Below, in pieces: positions 40,767 through 48,509 of a stretch of DNA of 48,509 nucleotides (within the stretch, counting starts at the first letter, position 1; each line of letters starts with the position of its first letter). The notes beneath the pieces are model-generated. The model worked only from the letters and a program-made list of their open reading frames with translations, ran no database searches and was not told where the DNA came from. Both the position numbers and the translations under genes were made by a program. The stretch comes from Nitrospirota bacterium (lineage in GTDB: Bacteria; Nitrospirota; Thermodesulfovibrionia; Thermodesulfovibrionales; JdFR-88). The stretch is taken from positions 1 to 48,509 of the forward strand of contig JAJYJB010000007.1 in the NCBI GenBank assembly GCA_021789735.1. The letters are read 5' to 3'.

Positions 40767-41225
40767 TCAGGCGAAAAAAACCCTCCAAAGGTGCAGGGCG
40801 ATGTTCGCGGCAATTCCTGCCGCCACATCGTCCCCCATGACCCCCATGCCGCCTGGCAGCTTCTCCATCTGTCTTATGGGCGGCGGCTTCAAAATATCAA
40901 ATGCCCTGAAAAGCGCAAAGGCGGCCAAAAGGTGTCCGTCCGACAGCGGAAGAAAAAGGACGCTCACCAGGTAGCCCGCGAACTCGTCGACTATGATGCG
41001 GCTTGAGTCCCTGCCAAGCGCAAGCTCCGCCTGCCCGGCGGCATAAGTCCCTATAAATATGGAAATCAGGGTGAAAAGCAGCAGCGGGAGCGGCGCGGGT
41101 TTTAAAAGCCAGACCAGAACTGCCGCAACGAGCGTGCCGAAAGTCCCCGGAGCGGCCGGGATGTAACCAACAAATGAAAGTGTAGCTATCTGCCTGAGGA
41201 AAAAACCCGGCTGTTTTTTATCCAT
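40767..41225 (-). CDS. pgpA: Phosphatidylglycerophosphatase A
   Basis: A membrane protein of 152 residues with Y-I-P-A-A-P-G-T-F-G-T-L, a S-S-R-I-I-V-D-E-F-A-G-Y-L-V block and F-R-A-F-D-I-L-K-P-P-P-I-R-Q-M-E-K-L-P-G-G-M-G-V-M-G-D-D, the PgpA signature. It removes phosphate from phosphatidylglycerophosphate in phospholipid synthesis. Confidence 0.93.
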   Translation of the reverse strand: MDKKQPGFFLRQIATLSFVGYIPAAPGTFGTLVAAVLVWLLKPAPLPLLLFTLISIFIGTYAAGQAELALGRDSSRIIVDEFAGYLVSVLFLPLSDGHLLAAFALFRAFDILKPPPIRQMEKLPGGMGVMGDDVAAGIAANIALHLWRVFFA

Positions 41226-41234
41226 TCACCGCGG

Positions 41235-41648
41235 CTATCCGATCCTGTAATGATATTTCACCGGGGTATTGCCCTCGAGGGTCGCCTTCACGGAGCAGTA
41301 CTTGTCCATGGAAAGCTCAACGGCCCTTTTTACGGCGTCCTCGCTCAAGTTATTGCCTTTTATAACGAACTCCACCTCTATGCCGGTATATCTCTTGGGG
41401 TGCTCATCCGCCCTTTTACCTTTTACAATTATTTCAAAGCTGGTCACTTCCTGCTTTTTTTTCCTGAGTATCGAGATAACGTCCATGCCGGTGCACCCGC
41501 CCAGCCCGGCCAGGAGAAGCTCCATGGGTCTGGCAGCCGTGTTTTGCCCGCCGAACTCCAGGCTTGAATCCATCATGACCTCATGGCCGCTGCCCGTTGT
41601 CGCCTGGAACCTCATACCGCCCTGGAATTTTATTACCGTGTCTGGCAT
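41235..41648 (-). CDS. OsmC-family peroxiredoxin-like protein
   Basis: A protein of 137 residues. The two OsmC cysteines appear in L-G-G-C-T-G-M-D and D-K-Y-C-S-V, with P-M-E-L-L-L-A-G before the first. OsmC/YhfA-type proteins reduce organic hydroperoxides. The ATG has an AAGGAG site. It diverges from the VorB-like gene and precedes pgpA by 9 nt. Confidence 0.9.
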   Translation of the reverse strand: MPDTVIKFQGGMRFQATTGSGHEVMMDSSLEFGGQNTAARPMELLLAGLGGCTGMDVISILRKKKQEVTSFEIIVKGKRADEHPKRYTGIEVEFVIKGNNLSEDAVKRAVELSMDKYCSVKATLEGNTPVKYHYRIG

Positions 41649-41819
41649 ATCCCGAAATCTCCTTTTCTGGCTTAGGTTTTTCCTCTCCCCGAGTTACTTT
41701 TCAGGCTAACCCATGGGCCGGATTCCTGTCAATAGATTCCCGTTTATGTTAAAATCTGGCCTGTTACGGGAGGGACCCGTGCCGCAAAGAGTCTTTATTA
41801 CAGCCTCAGGATTTTGCTT

Positions 41820-42887
41820 ATGAGAAAAAGGGAAAAAACCGGGACCAAGATACTTTTGCGCGGCAACGAGGCGCTGGCCGAGGCTGCCATCAGCGCCGGC
41901 TGCACATTCTACGCCGCATATCCGATAACCCCTCAGAACGAGATACCGGAGCACATGTCCTGGCGCATGGCCGAGACCGGGGGGGTTTTCGTCCAGGCCG
42001 AAAGCGAGCTTGCCGCGATAAACATGGTCTATGGCGCGGCGGCCACCGGGGCCAGGGCGATGACCACCTCAAGCAGCCCCGGGGTGAGCCTGATGCAGGA
42101 GGCCCTGTCCTACCTGTCCGGGGCTGAGCTCCCTGCGGTGATAGCCAACGTGCAAAGGGGAGGCCCCGGGCTCGGGAACATATCCGGCAGCCAGGCGGAC
42201 TATTTCCAGGCGGTAAAGGGCGGCGGCCATGGAGATTACAGGCTCATTGTCTATGCTCCTTACAGCGTCCAGGAGATAAGGGACCTCACCATGCTTGCCT
42301 TCGACAAATCGGACGAATACAGGAACCCCGCCATGGTCCTTGCCGACGGCATCCTGGGGCAGATGATGGAGCCGGTCCATATGACCCCCTACAAAAAACC
42401 AAGACTTCCCAAAAAAAGCTGGGCGCTCACGGGCTGCTCCGGAAGAAAGTCCAATGTCATAAAATCCCTCTACATGGGCGAAGGCGAACTTGAGAGGAGG
42501 AACCTGCGCCTGCAGGACAAATACCGCCGCATGAGGGAAAAAGAGACCCTTTCGCATTCCTACAGGACCGAGGACGCAAAGACCGTTGTCGTCGCCTTTG
42601 GCATCGCGGCGCGCATTGCCTGCTCCGCGGTGGACGCCCTGAGGGCAAAGGGGCGGAAAGTGGGGCTCTTCAGGCCGGTTTCGCTATTCCCTTTCCCCGA
42701 AAAGGAGCTTGAGGCGCTTGCCCGGAGGGTCAAAAAATTCCTCGTCTTTGAGCTCAATGCCGGGCAGATGGTGGAGGACGTGAGGCTCGCCATCAACGGC
42801 CGGGCAAAGGTGTTCTCGTACGGCCGCCCAGGCGGCGCCATAGTCAGCCCTGAGGAAGTGGCTGGCAAACTCGAAGAGATAATTTAG
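41820..42887 (+). CDS. 2-oxoacid:ferredoxin oxidoreductase alpha subunit (VorB/KorA-like), orphan
   Basis: A protein of 355 residues with the alpha-subunit signature G-N-E-A-L-A-E-A-A-I-S-A-G-C-x-F-Y-A-A-Y-P-I-T-P-Q-N-E-I-P-E-H and T-S-S-S-P-G-V-S-L-M-Q-E-A, then N-V-Q-R-G-G-P-G-L-G. These are hallmarks of 3-methyl-2-oxobutanoate or 2-oxoglutarate:ferredoxin oxidoreductase alpha subunits. It needs beta (TPP), gamma and ferredoxin-like subunits. None is next to it: the following gene is an MFS transporter. The ATG at 41820 has AGG nine nt upstream; a TTG two codons earlier is possible. A small ACGGG/CCCGT hairpin (41766-41780) lies in the leader. Confidence 0.88.
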   Translation: MRKREKTGTKILLRGNEALAEAAISAGCTFYAAYPITPQNEIPEHMSWRMAETGGVFVQAESELAAINMVYGAAATGARAMTTSSSPGVSLMQEALSYLSGAELPAVIANVQRGGPGLGNISGSQADYFQAVKGGGHGDYRLIVYAPYSVQEIRDLTMLAFDKSDEYRNPAMVLADGILGQMMEPVHMTPYKKPRLPKKSWALTGCSGRKSNVIKSLYMGEGELERRNLRLQDKYRRMREKETLSHSYRTEDAKTVVVAFGIAARIACSAVDALRAKGRKVGLFRPVSLFPFPEKELEALARRVKKFLVFELNAGQMVEDVRLAINGRAKVFSYGRPGGAIVSPEEVAGKLEEII

Positions 42888-42987
42888 CCCTTTTCCTCTT
42901 TTTGCAATCAGGGTCACAGACAGCGCACAGAGGCCCCGCCTAAAATATTCATAATATCGAAACACAATAACCGCACGGATTTTTCCT

Positions 42988-44298
42988 ATGCCGCAAGAAA
43001 AAAAAATCATCGATAAAAAAAGGACGCTCAGGTATTCGTTTGTGGACGGAATGTTCGCAAGCTTCATGGGAGGTTTCGTCCAGGACTATTTTACCCCATT
43101 TCTGCTGGCCATTGGCGGCACCGTGGGGCAGGTGGGACTGCTTGGCGCGATACCCAATCTTTTTGCCTCACTGGCGCAGCTGAAAAGCCCTGGCATGGTG
43201 GAGAAGTTCCGTTCCAGAAAACCGGTAATGGACCTTTTTGTCCCGCTTCAGGCCGCCTCGCTTCTGTTCATGGCCATGCTGGCCGTTTTTGCCCATTCGT
43301 GGCGGACCGCTTTCCTGCTTGCCGTGGTCCTCTTTACCGCATTTGGCGCGCTTGCCGCCCCGGCATGGAGCAGCATGATGTCCGAGATAGTGGACAGGAA
43401 GAAGTGGGGGGAGTTCTTCGGCTGGAGAAACCAGGCCATGGGGTTCATGACCATCATAGCCGCTCTGATCGCAAGCATTGTGCTGTATTTCACTAAAAAG
43501 ACCTGCCTTTTTACCGGTTTTGCCGTCCTCTTCGGAGCGGCCTCTGTTTTCAGGATGCTGTCCTGGTCGTTCCTCAGGCGCATGGAAGAGCCCGCCTTGG
43601 AAAAGGGCGCCGCGGCCGCCAAAAGCCGGCATTCAGGCAGGGGGCTGGGCAATTTCACCCGTTTTGTCCTTTATGCCGGAGCGGTCAACTTTGCAGCCAA
43701 CATGGCCGGCCCATTTTTCTCCGTGCTGATGCTCAAGGGCCTGCGCTTCAGCTATCCCACTTACGTTGCGGTCAATTCCGTGCAGAACCTTGCCATTTAT
43801 CTCTCGATAAGGCGGTGGGGAAGGTGCGCGGACAGGCTCGGCAATATCAGGATCATCAAGTCCACATCGAAGCTGATAGTGTTAATACCCGCCCTTTGGC
43901 TTGTTAGCAGGGACCCTTTTTACCTGGCCGCCGCCCAGGTGTTCTCCGGGTTTGTCTGGGCGGGGTTCAACCTCTCAAGCTCCAATTTTGTATACGACGC
44001 CTCAATCCCCGCAGACAGGACGAGGTCCGTGGCGCACCTTAACGCGGCAACCGGCATAGGCCTGTGCGCGGGCGCGCTGACAGGCGGCCTGCTCATACCG
44101 CTTCTTCCCCCGCTTTTCGGCCACAGGATACTCTCTCTTTTTGTTGTTTCATCCGCTGTCAGGCTCGTGGTGGCATTTTTGGTCCCCTTCGGGCTCATGG
44201 AAGTAAGGCGGGTGGAGAAAATGGGCTCCATCCGCCTGCTTTCGAGGGTTGCAGGCCTGCCCGAGTGGAAAGGAAAGCGGCAGCCGGGCCTATTCTGA
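42988..44298 (+). CDS. MFS transporter
   Basis: A protein of 436 residues with 12 predicted membrane segments, opening S-F-V-D-G-M-F-A-S-F-M-G-G-F and with an N-terminal-half R-x-x-x-W-G-E-F-F-G-W-R-N motif and a D-R-x-G-N-I-R-I cytoplasmic loop. Substrate unknown. No strong ribosome site precedes the ATG. It lies 400 nt upstream of the radical SAM/PKS operon in the same orientation and could export its product, but a hairpin and repeats separate the two. Confidence 0.85.
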   Translation: MPQEKKIIDKKRTLRYSFVDGMFASFMGGFVQDYFTPFLLAIGGTVGQVGLLGAIPNLFASLAQLKSPGMVEKFRSRKPVMDLFVPLQAASLLFMAMLAVFAHSWRTAFLLAVVLFTAFGALAAPAWSSMMSEIVDRKKWGEFFGWRNQAMGFMTIIAALIASIVLYFTKKTCLFTGFAVLFGAASVFRMLSWSFLRRMEEPALEKGAAAAKSRHSGRGLGNFTRFVLYAGAVNFAANMAGPFFSVLMLKGLRFSYPTYVAVNSVQNLAIYLSIRRWGRCADRLGNIRIIKSTSKLIVLIPALWLVSRDPFYLAAAQVFSGFVWAGFNLSSSNFVYDASIPADRTRSVAHLNAATGIGLCAGALTGGLLIPLLPPLFGHRILSLFVVSSAVRLVVAFLVPFGLMEVRRVEKMGSIRLLSRVAGLPEWKGKRQPGLF

Positions 44299-44351
44299 CT
44301 CCGGTTAACTTGTCTGACTTGGGTTAACTTGCCTGACTCGGGTTGATCTGT
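44295..44351. repeat. Three 19-nt tandem repeats after MFS gene
   Basis: Units at 44295-44313, 44314-44332 and 44333-44351 share CTGACT, GGTT and a CTTG/TCTG end (first unit CTGACTCCGGTTAACTTGT). The first unit contains the MFS stop codon. No spacers, so not CRISPR. Confidence 0.7.
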
Positions 44352-44365
44352 TGAAAAAAACTGCC

Positions 44366-44394
44366 TCCGCCTAAAAACCGGGCGGATATCTTTT
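44366..44394 (+). terminator. Possible terminator after MFS gene
   Basis: TCCGCC (44366-44371), 9-nt loop, GGCGGA (44381-44386), then TATCTTTT. Short stem and imperfect T-run, so a moderate candidate. Confidence 0.4.
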
Positions 44395-44401
44395 GCCGGC
44401 A

Positions 44402-44698
44402 AAGCCTGCTACAATTTTTCTATATCCACCAGATATTTTCCCCATTTACCAAAGGCAAAAGAGGGCCGCGGTCAAAAAATAAAACAGAGGTCTCCGTCTG
44501 GCATTCAACCGGAAGTTTTGTTTTGTTCGTTTCTGCCGCCCGGCCCGCAAGAAACGAGGGAGAACATGAAAAAAATAAAAATGTCCGGCGCGCAATCCGG
44601 CCTTTTTTTGTCCCGGGGACATACGGGTCCTACTACTGCAACAGGCAGTTTCACGAGCTTCCGGGAATGAAAGGGCAGGCGCAGGTAATCGAGCGGCC
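44402..44698. other. Gap before radical SAM gene with possible gene remnant
   Basis: About 300 nt. A plus-strand frame without a good start codon ends at 44702 with TGA overlapping the next ATG, and its last part reads G-S-Y-Y-C-N-R-Q-F-H-E-L, faintly like the C-terminus of pyroglutamyl-peptidase-type proteins. Another frame has a GAGGGAG ribosome site, starts at an ATG near 44566 and ends after 34 codons. Neither is convincing as a gene. Confidence 0.25.
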
Positions 44699-46141
44699 AT
44701 GAGGGTGCTGATCATCTCGGCCAACCGCAACATCTATCCGGAGCCGGTCATGCCCGCCGGGGCATGCATCGTCGCGGAAGCTGCACAAAGGCACGGCCAT
44801 GATGTAAAACTGCTCGACCTGATGTTCGAGCGCGACCCCGTCCGTGCGGTGCGCCGCGCCATAAAAAGATACAGGCCCGATGCCACGGGAGTATCGATCA
44901 GGAACATAGACAACAACGATATCTCAGGGCCTGCCGCGTTTTATGCGGAGCTGGGGGCGATGAGCAGGGCCATAAGGGAGGTCTCAAGGGGCCCTCTGAT
45001 AATCGGCGGGGCGGCGCTTTCGGTGATGCCGCGTGAGCTTTTGACCGAAACCGGGGCGGACCTGGCGGTCCTGGCCGATGGAGAAAGGGTTTTTCCAGCG
45101 GCGCTGCAGGCGATAGCCTCAGGCAAAAAGCCTGACGGGCTGAAAGGCACGGCGAGGATGGAAAACGGGCTTTCTGATTTTGGTTTTGTTTCGGTCCCGG
45201 CGCTAAGAAGGCCGTCCGTGCCTCCGCCTGCCGCATATGAAAGATGGCTGGACACAAGGCGCTATCTGGCGATGCTTTCCACCGCGCCGGTGCTCACCAA
45301 GATCGGCTGCCATTTCGAGTGCGTCTATTGCACGTACAGGAAACTGCCAGGTGAAAGGCCTTACGAGCTCATGGGGCCCGCGGAGGCCGCGGGCCATATC
45401 GAGCGCCTCTCCAGGACAGGCTTCAGGGACATAGAGTTCGTGGACAATGTGTTCAACTCTCCTCCAGGCCATGCCATCTCCATTTGCGCGGAAGTAATAA
45501 AAAGAAAGACAAAGGCGCGGCTCCATACGATAGAGCTTAACCCTCTGTTTATATCCAGGGAGCTGGTCCGCGCCATGGAAAAAGCGGGGTTCGCCGGGGT
45601 GGGCATAACCGCCGAGAGCGCCTCTGACAATGTGCTTGCCGGGCTTAAAAAGGGTTTTGGCGCGGAACATGTAATGAAGGCGGCGCAGGTCCTGGGTAAA
45701 AGCAGCCTGCCATGCCTTTGGATATTCATGCTTGGCGGCCCCGGCGAGACGCACAAGACCGCCGCTGAAACCATCCGTTTTGCACAAAAGAACCTGAAAC
45801 CGCAGGACGTGGCGTTCTTTAATATAGGTGTGCGCATATACCCCGGCACCGGGATAGAGAAAATCGCCAGGGCGGTAGGACTGCTGTCCATCGCCCCGCG
45901 GGAAATGCTTGCTCCGGTCTTTTACCTCTCTCCGCATATCCATTTTGAACGGCTTTTCAGGCAACTTGAGGAGGCGATTGAGGTGAACATGAGTTTCATA
46001 GACATACGCTCCATGCAGTCAAAACGGCTGCCCTGGATAAGGAAGGCCTACGGGCTGCTTGGCGCAAGGCCTCCCCTCTGGAGGCACACGGCCTTCATCC
46101 GCCGGGGGCTGTCGGCCCTTGGCATGGGAGGAGCCAGATGA
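44699..46141 (+). CDS. B12-binding-type radical SAM protein
   Basis: A protein of 480 residues. Residues 1-140 form a Rossmann-type cobalamin-binding-like domain (MRVLIISANRN, V-K-L-L-D-L, G-V-S-I-R-N-I-D, L-I-I-G-G-A-A-L-S, L-A-V-L-A-D-G-E), without the DxHxxG motif that binds B12 base-off. The radical SAM core has C204-x3-C208-x2-C211 within K-I-G-C-H-F-E-C-V-Y-C-T-Y and later E-F-V-D-N-V-F-N, M-L-G-G-P-G-E-T. Such enzymes often methylate unreactive carbons or remodel natural products. It is coupled by ATGA to the polyketide synthase gene, so that product or its precursor is the likely substrate (inference). Confidence 0.9.
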   Translation: MRVLIISANRNIYPEPVMPAGACIVAEAAQRHGHDVKLLDLMFERDPVRAVRRAIKRYRPDATGVSIRNIDNNDISGPAAFYAELGAMSRAIREVSRGPLIIGGAALSVMPRELLTETGADLAVLADGERVFPAALQAIASGKKPDGLKGTARMENGLSDFGFVSVPALRRPSVPPPAAYERWLDTRRYLAMLSTAPVLTKIGCHFECVYCTYRKLPGERPYELMGPAEAAGHIERLSRTGFRDIEFVDNVFNSPPGHAISICAEVIKRKTKARLHTIELNPLFISRELVRAMEKAGFAGVGITAESASDNVLAGLKKGFGAEHVMKAAQVLGKSSLPCLWIFMLGGPGETHKTAAETIRFAQKNLKPQDVAFFNIGVRIYPGTGIEKIARAVGLLSIAPREMLAPVFYLSPHIHFERLFRQLEEAIEVNMSFIDIRSMQSKRLPWIRKAYGLLGARPPLWRHTAFIRRGLSALGMGGAR

Positions 46142-47217
46142 ATTCCAGGCCCAGGATAGCGGCCCTGGCCACCGCTGCGCCGGAATTCAAGGTCACGCAG
46201 AAGGAGGCTGCGGACTATATCCTTGAAAAATTCCCGGACGAGCTTGGCCGGAAAGGGAGGTTCATGCTCAAACGCGTCTTCGGACATCCTTCCATCGGAA
46301 GCAGGCATTTCGCCATCAGCGACCCGGCGGCTTTCTTCCTTGAGGGCCCTGACGCGCGGATTTCAAGGTTTACGGAAAAAGCCCTGGAGCTTTCCTGCCG
46401 TGCCCTGCGGGAAGCCATGGACAGGTGCGGCCTGGCCGCAAATGAGCTTAAAGGGCTGGTCCTGAATACCTGCACCGGATATATCTGCCCGGGGCTTTCA
46501 ACTTATATGATAGAGAGGCTTGACCTTCCCAGGGACATAAAGGCATTTGACCTGGTTGGGGCCGGGTGCGCGGGGGCCATCCCTAACATCGGGCTGGCCG
46601 GAATGATGGTGCGCGAAAACCCTGGCGGGGCGGTGGCCTGCGTATCGGTGGAGATATGCAGCGCCACGTTCGAGGTGGGGGACAGCCCGGGCCTCATAGT
46701 GTCAAACGCGCTTTTCTCGGACGGCGCCGCGGCCGCCATATTGTGGGACAGGCCGGACGGCCTGGAGGCGGTCTCGGTTTCCATGCGGTTTGCCCCGGAA
46801 TTCAGGGAAGCCATCCGGTACGCGCACAGGGGGGGCAGGCTGGAAAACCAGCTCTCGATGGACCTCCCGGAGATCATTGGCGGGCCTGTGAGGGCCTCGG
46901 TGCTGGATGCGCTTGCCCTCGCCTCTCTTGAGACGAAGGACGTAGCCCACTGGGCGATACACGCAGGCGGGGAAAAAATAATAGATGCCATCAGGGACGC
47001 CCTCGGCCTTCCTGAAGAAAAGACAGGGCCGGCCAGGAAGGTGCTTAAAGAGCACGGCAACATGTCCTCTCCGACGGTCTGGTTCGTGCTGGAAGAGATA
47101 TTGAAAGGAGGGCTTTTCGCGGCCGGGCAATACTGCGCAATGGTGTCTTTCGGGGCAGGCCTCTCGGCCCACTGCGCCATTTTTTCAAACCGGGGAGGGA
47201 TTTTTGGGGCAAGATGA
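46138..47217 (+). CDS. Type III polyketide synthase (chalcone/stilbene synthase family)
   Basis: A protein of 359 residues, normal for the family. The catalytic triad is visible: Cys144 in L-V-G-A-G-C-A-G-A, His275 in H-W-A-I-H-A-G-G-E-K-I-I-D and Asn308 in H-G-N-M-S-S-P-T-V-W-F-V-L, plus the end loop S-F-G-A-G-L corresponding to GFGPG. The H-x-G-G and GNMSS motifs separate it from FabH-type ketosynthases. It would extend an acyl starter with malonyl-CoA to give a pyrone, resorcinol or similar ring. Overlaps by ATGA with the radical SAM gene before it and the HlyD-family gene after it. Confidence 0.85.
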   Translation: MNSRPRIAALATAAPEFKVTQKEAADYILEKFPDELGRKGRFMLKRVFGHPSIGSRHFAISDPAAFFLEGPDARISRFTEKALELSCRALREAMDRCGLAANELKGLVLNTCTGYICPGLSTYMIERLDLPRDIKAFDLVGAGCAGAIPNIGLAGMMVRENPGGAVACVSVEICSATFEVGDSPGLIVSNALFSDGAAAAILWDRPDGLEAVSVSMRFAPEFREAIRYAHRGGRLENQLSMDLPEIIGGPVRASVLDALALASLETKDVAHWAIHAGGEKIIDAIRDALGLPEEKTGPARKVLKEHGNMSSPTVWFVLEEILKGGLFAAGQYCAMVSFGAGLSAHCAIFSNRGGIFGAR

Positions 47218-48422
47218 ACGGTCAGGACCTGTCCAGGCTCAAGATAGACAAATCCGCCATCCAGGTCCGCCGGAAAAAAGGGCGCAATCTCGCCGCTGCC
47301 CTTGCGGCCCTCCTCCTGCTCGCCGCCGGTCTTTACGCGGCAGGGTTGTTTTCAAAGACCTGGACGGTGCGCGTCTCAAGCGTCACCCTCATGTACCCCT
47401 ACCAGGCGCTCTCGGTCCTGAGCGCAAGCGGGTATGTGGTGGCGGAAAAGAGATCGGCCGTCTCCTCGAAGATAACGGGCAAACTGGAGTCTCTTATGGT
47501 AGAGGAAGGCAGCAGGGTGAGGAAGGGACAGGTGCTGGCGCGCCTGGACGACTCGGACCTGATCGCCGCGAAAGAGCAGGCTGAAGCGAACCTGGAGATG
47601 GCCCGCTTCAATCTGGACCAGGCCAAAGCCGGGCTTTATGACGCAAGGCTGGCCTTCAAAAGAAACGGCGAACTTATAAAAAAGGACCTTATAGCGCGGG
47701 CCGATTACGACACCTCTTTTGCCAATTACCGGAAGGCCGTGGCGGGCATGGAAGCGGCAAGGGCGGCCATAGCCGCGGGCGAGGCCGCGCTCCGGTTCGC
47801 CCAGGTCCAGCTCAGCTATACTTATATACGCGCCCCTTTTGACGCCGTGGTCCTCACCAAAAACGCCGACGTCGGCGACATCATCACCCCTATCGGCGCC
47901 GCTTCAAACGTCCAGGCCTCGGTCGTCACCATAGCGGACATGAACTCCTTGCAGGTGGAGGCCGATGTATCCGAATCAGGCATTGAAAAGATATGGAAAG
48001 GGCAGCCCTGCGATATCGAGCTTGACGCCCTGCCCGGCGTCCATTTCCCGGGGCAGGTGCACATGATCGTGCCCACAGCCGACAAGACGAAGGCCACGGT
48101 GACGGTGAAGGTGAAATTCCTTAAAAAAGACAGGCGGGTCCTGCCGGAAATGAGCGCGAGGGTTTCTTTCCTTTCAAGGGCGGTAAGCCGGCAGGAAGAA
48201 CGGCCAGGGACGGTGATAGACCCCGCCGCTCTGGTCCTGAAAAATGGAAGCGCCTCCGTTTTCCTTGTCCGTAACGGCCGCGCCATTGAAAGACAGGTTG
48301 CCACGGACGGGAAGATGGGCGGGATGCTGATAATCAAAAGCGGGGTCAAACCGGGGGACACGGTCGTGGTGGACCCTCCCGCGGGCCTTAAGGACGGCGC
48401 GAGGGTAAAGCCGTCCACTTGA
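47214..48422 (+). CDS. HlyD/MacA-family periplasmic adaptor protein
   Basis: A protein of 402 residues with an N-terminal membrane anchor (about 25-47). The split lipoyl domain reads A-S-G-Y-V-V-A-E-K-R-S-A-V-S-S-K and L-S-Y-T-Y-I-R-A-P-F-D-A-V-V, around a helical hairpin (about 115-200). Beta-barrel and membrane-proximal domains follow. It links an inner-membrane pump, ABC (MacB-like) or RND, to an outer-membrane channel. ATGA coupling to the PKS gene suggests it exports the operon's product. Confidence 0.92.
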   Translation: MNGQDLSRLKIDKSAIQVRRKKGRNLAAALAALLLLAAGLYAAGLFSKTWTVRVSSVTLMYPYQALSVLSASGYVVAEKRSAVSSKITGKLESLMVEEGSRVRKGQVLARLDDSDLIAAKEQAEANLEMARFNLDQAKAGLYDARLAFKRNGELIKKDLIARADYDTSFANYRKAVAGMEAARAAIAAGEAALRFAQVQLSYTYIRAPFDAVVLTKNADVGDIITPIGAASNVQASVVTIADMNSLQVEADVSESGIEKIWKGQPCDIELDALPGVHFPGQVHMIVPTADKTKATVTVKVKFLKKDRRVLPEMSARVSFLSRAVSRQEERPGTVIDPAALVLKNGSASVFLVRNGRAIERQVATDGKMGGMLIIKSGVKPGDTVVVDPPAGLKDGARVKPST

Positions 48423-48443
48423 AAATAAAATAAAAAGGGGGTT

Positions 48444-48509
48444 GTGCGGGGCGGCGGTATTCGCTACATTGGCCACCTATCAAAAAAACCTATTGAGAGA
48501 ACGGGGTGG
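48444..48509 (+). CDS. Possible start of the next operon gene (ABC permease?)
   Basis: From a GTG at 48444 a frame runs open to the window edge, reading R-Y-I-G-H-L-S-K-K-P-I-E-R-T-G-W. This resembles the N-terminus of MacB/FtsX-type permeases, which usually begin with a basic amphipathic segment of this kind. A GGGGG stretch precedes it rather closely. Only 22 codons are visible. Confidence 0.3.
   Translation, partial: MRGGGIRYIGHLSKKPIERTGW

Noticed and set aside
44295..44351. Short regular repeats as a CRISPR array
   Set aside because: The units are directly adjacent without spacers, only three in number and diverged; no cas genes are present.

Overview
The window is GC-rich, densely packed DNA from the chromosome of a Gram-negative bacterium. 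It carries outer-membrane polysaccharide export, lipoprotein signal peptides, PilT and a BamE-like lipoprotein. A ferredoxin-dependent 2-oxoacid oxidoreductase subunit, an octaheme HAO-like cytochrome, a B12-type radical SAM enzyme and RtcB/archease suggest an anaerobic or microaerophilic lineage of the Desulfobacterota/Nitrospirota kind. That placement is inference; no rRNA or tRNA gene was found. Gene ends commonly overlap as ATGA, so most blocks look like translationally coupled operons.

Region 1 (1-14.4 kb, all minus strand) is an exopolysaccharide locus. Reading from the promoter end it holds an RfaH-like antiterminator, a secreted FecR-domain protein, a Wza-like export lipoprotein, a Wzc-like chain-length regulator/tyrosine kinase, a TPR protein, an O-antigen ligase/polymerase and a CpsB-type phosphatase. 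A second promoter then drives three nucleotide-sugar enzymes (epimerase, 4,6-dehydratase, UDP-sulfoquinovose synthase-like), a secreted protein, a flippase and a glycosyltransferase cut by the window edge. The leader of this second operon contains an almost perfect ops (RfaH recruitment) element at 6057-6069.

Region 2 (14.5-21 kb) holds ligA convergent with pncC, a 36-codon gene coupled to pncC, an eight-heme HAO-like cytochrome with a very basic tail, two small uncharacterised genes and an FkbM methyltransferase. Region 3 (21.2-31.3 kb, minus) holds an orphan peptide-type binding lipoprotein, a bacterial eRF1-like protein, an AI-2E family permease, a class I amidotransferase-like hydrolase, a D-aminoacylase, an AMIN-domain amidase with a NifU-like protein, and rtcB with archease. 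Region 4 (31.5-41.7 kb) holds a PilZ protein (plus) and then, on minus, UbiB-like kinase, phasin, alaS, BamE-like lipoprotein, recX, pilT, recA, thpR, pgpA and an OsmC protein. Region 5 (41.8-48.5 kb, plus) holds an orphan VorB-like subunit, an MFS transporter, and a coupled operon of B12-type radical SAM enzyme, type III polyketide synthase and HlyD-family adaptor, followed by the first codons of another gene.

The most interesting regulatory signal is an imperfect palindrome AACY-N3-RGTT at five predicted sigma70-type promoters: the RfaH-like gene, the fecR/export operon, the nucleotide-sugar operon, the FkbM gene and the PilZ gene. In two of them it lies inside the 17-bp spacer in nearly the same register. 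This looks like one regulon joining polysaccharide synthesis, a methyltransferase and a likely c-di-GMP receptor. The most interesting biosynthetic unit is the radical SAM / type III PKS / HlyD operon at the right end.
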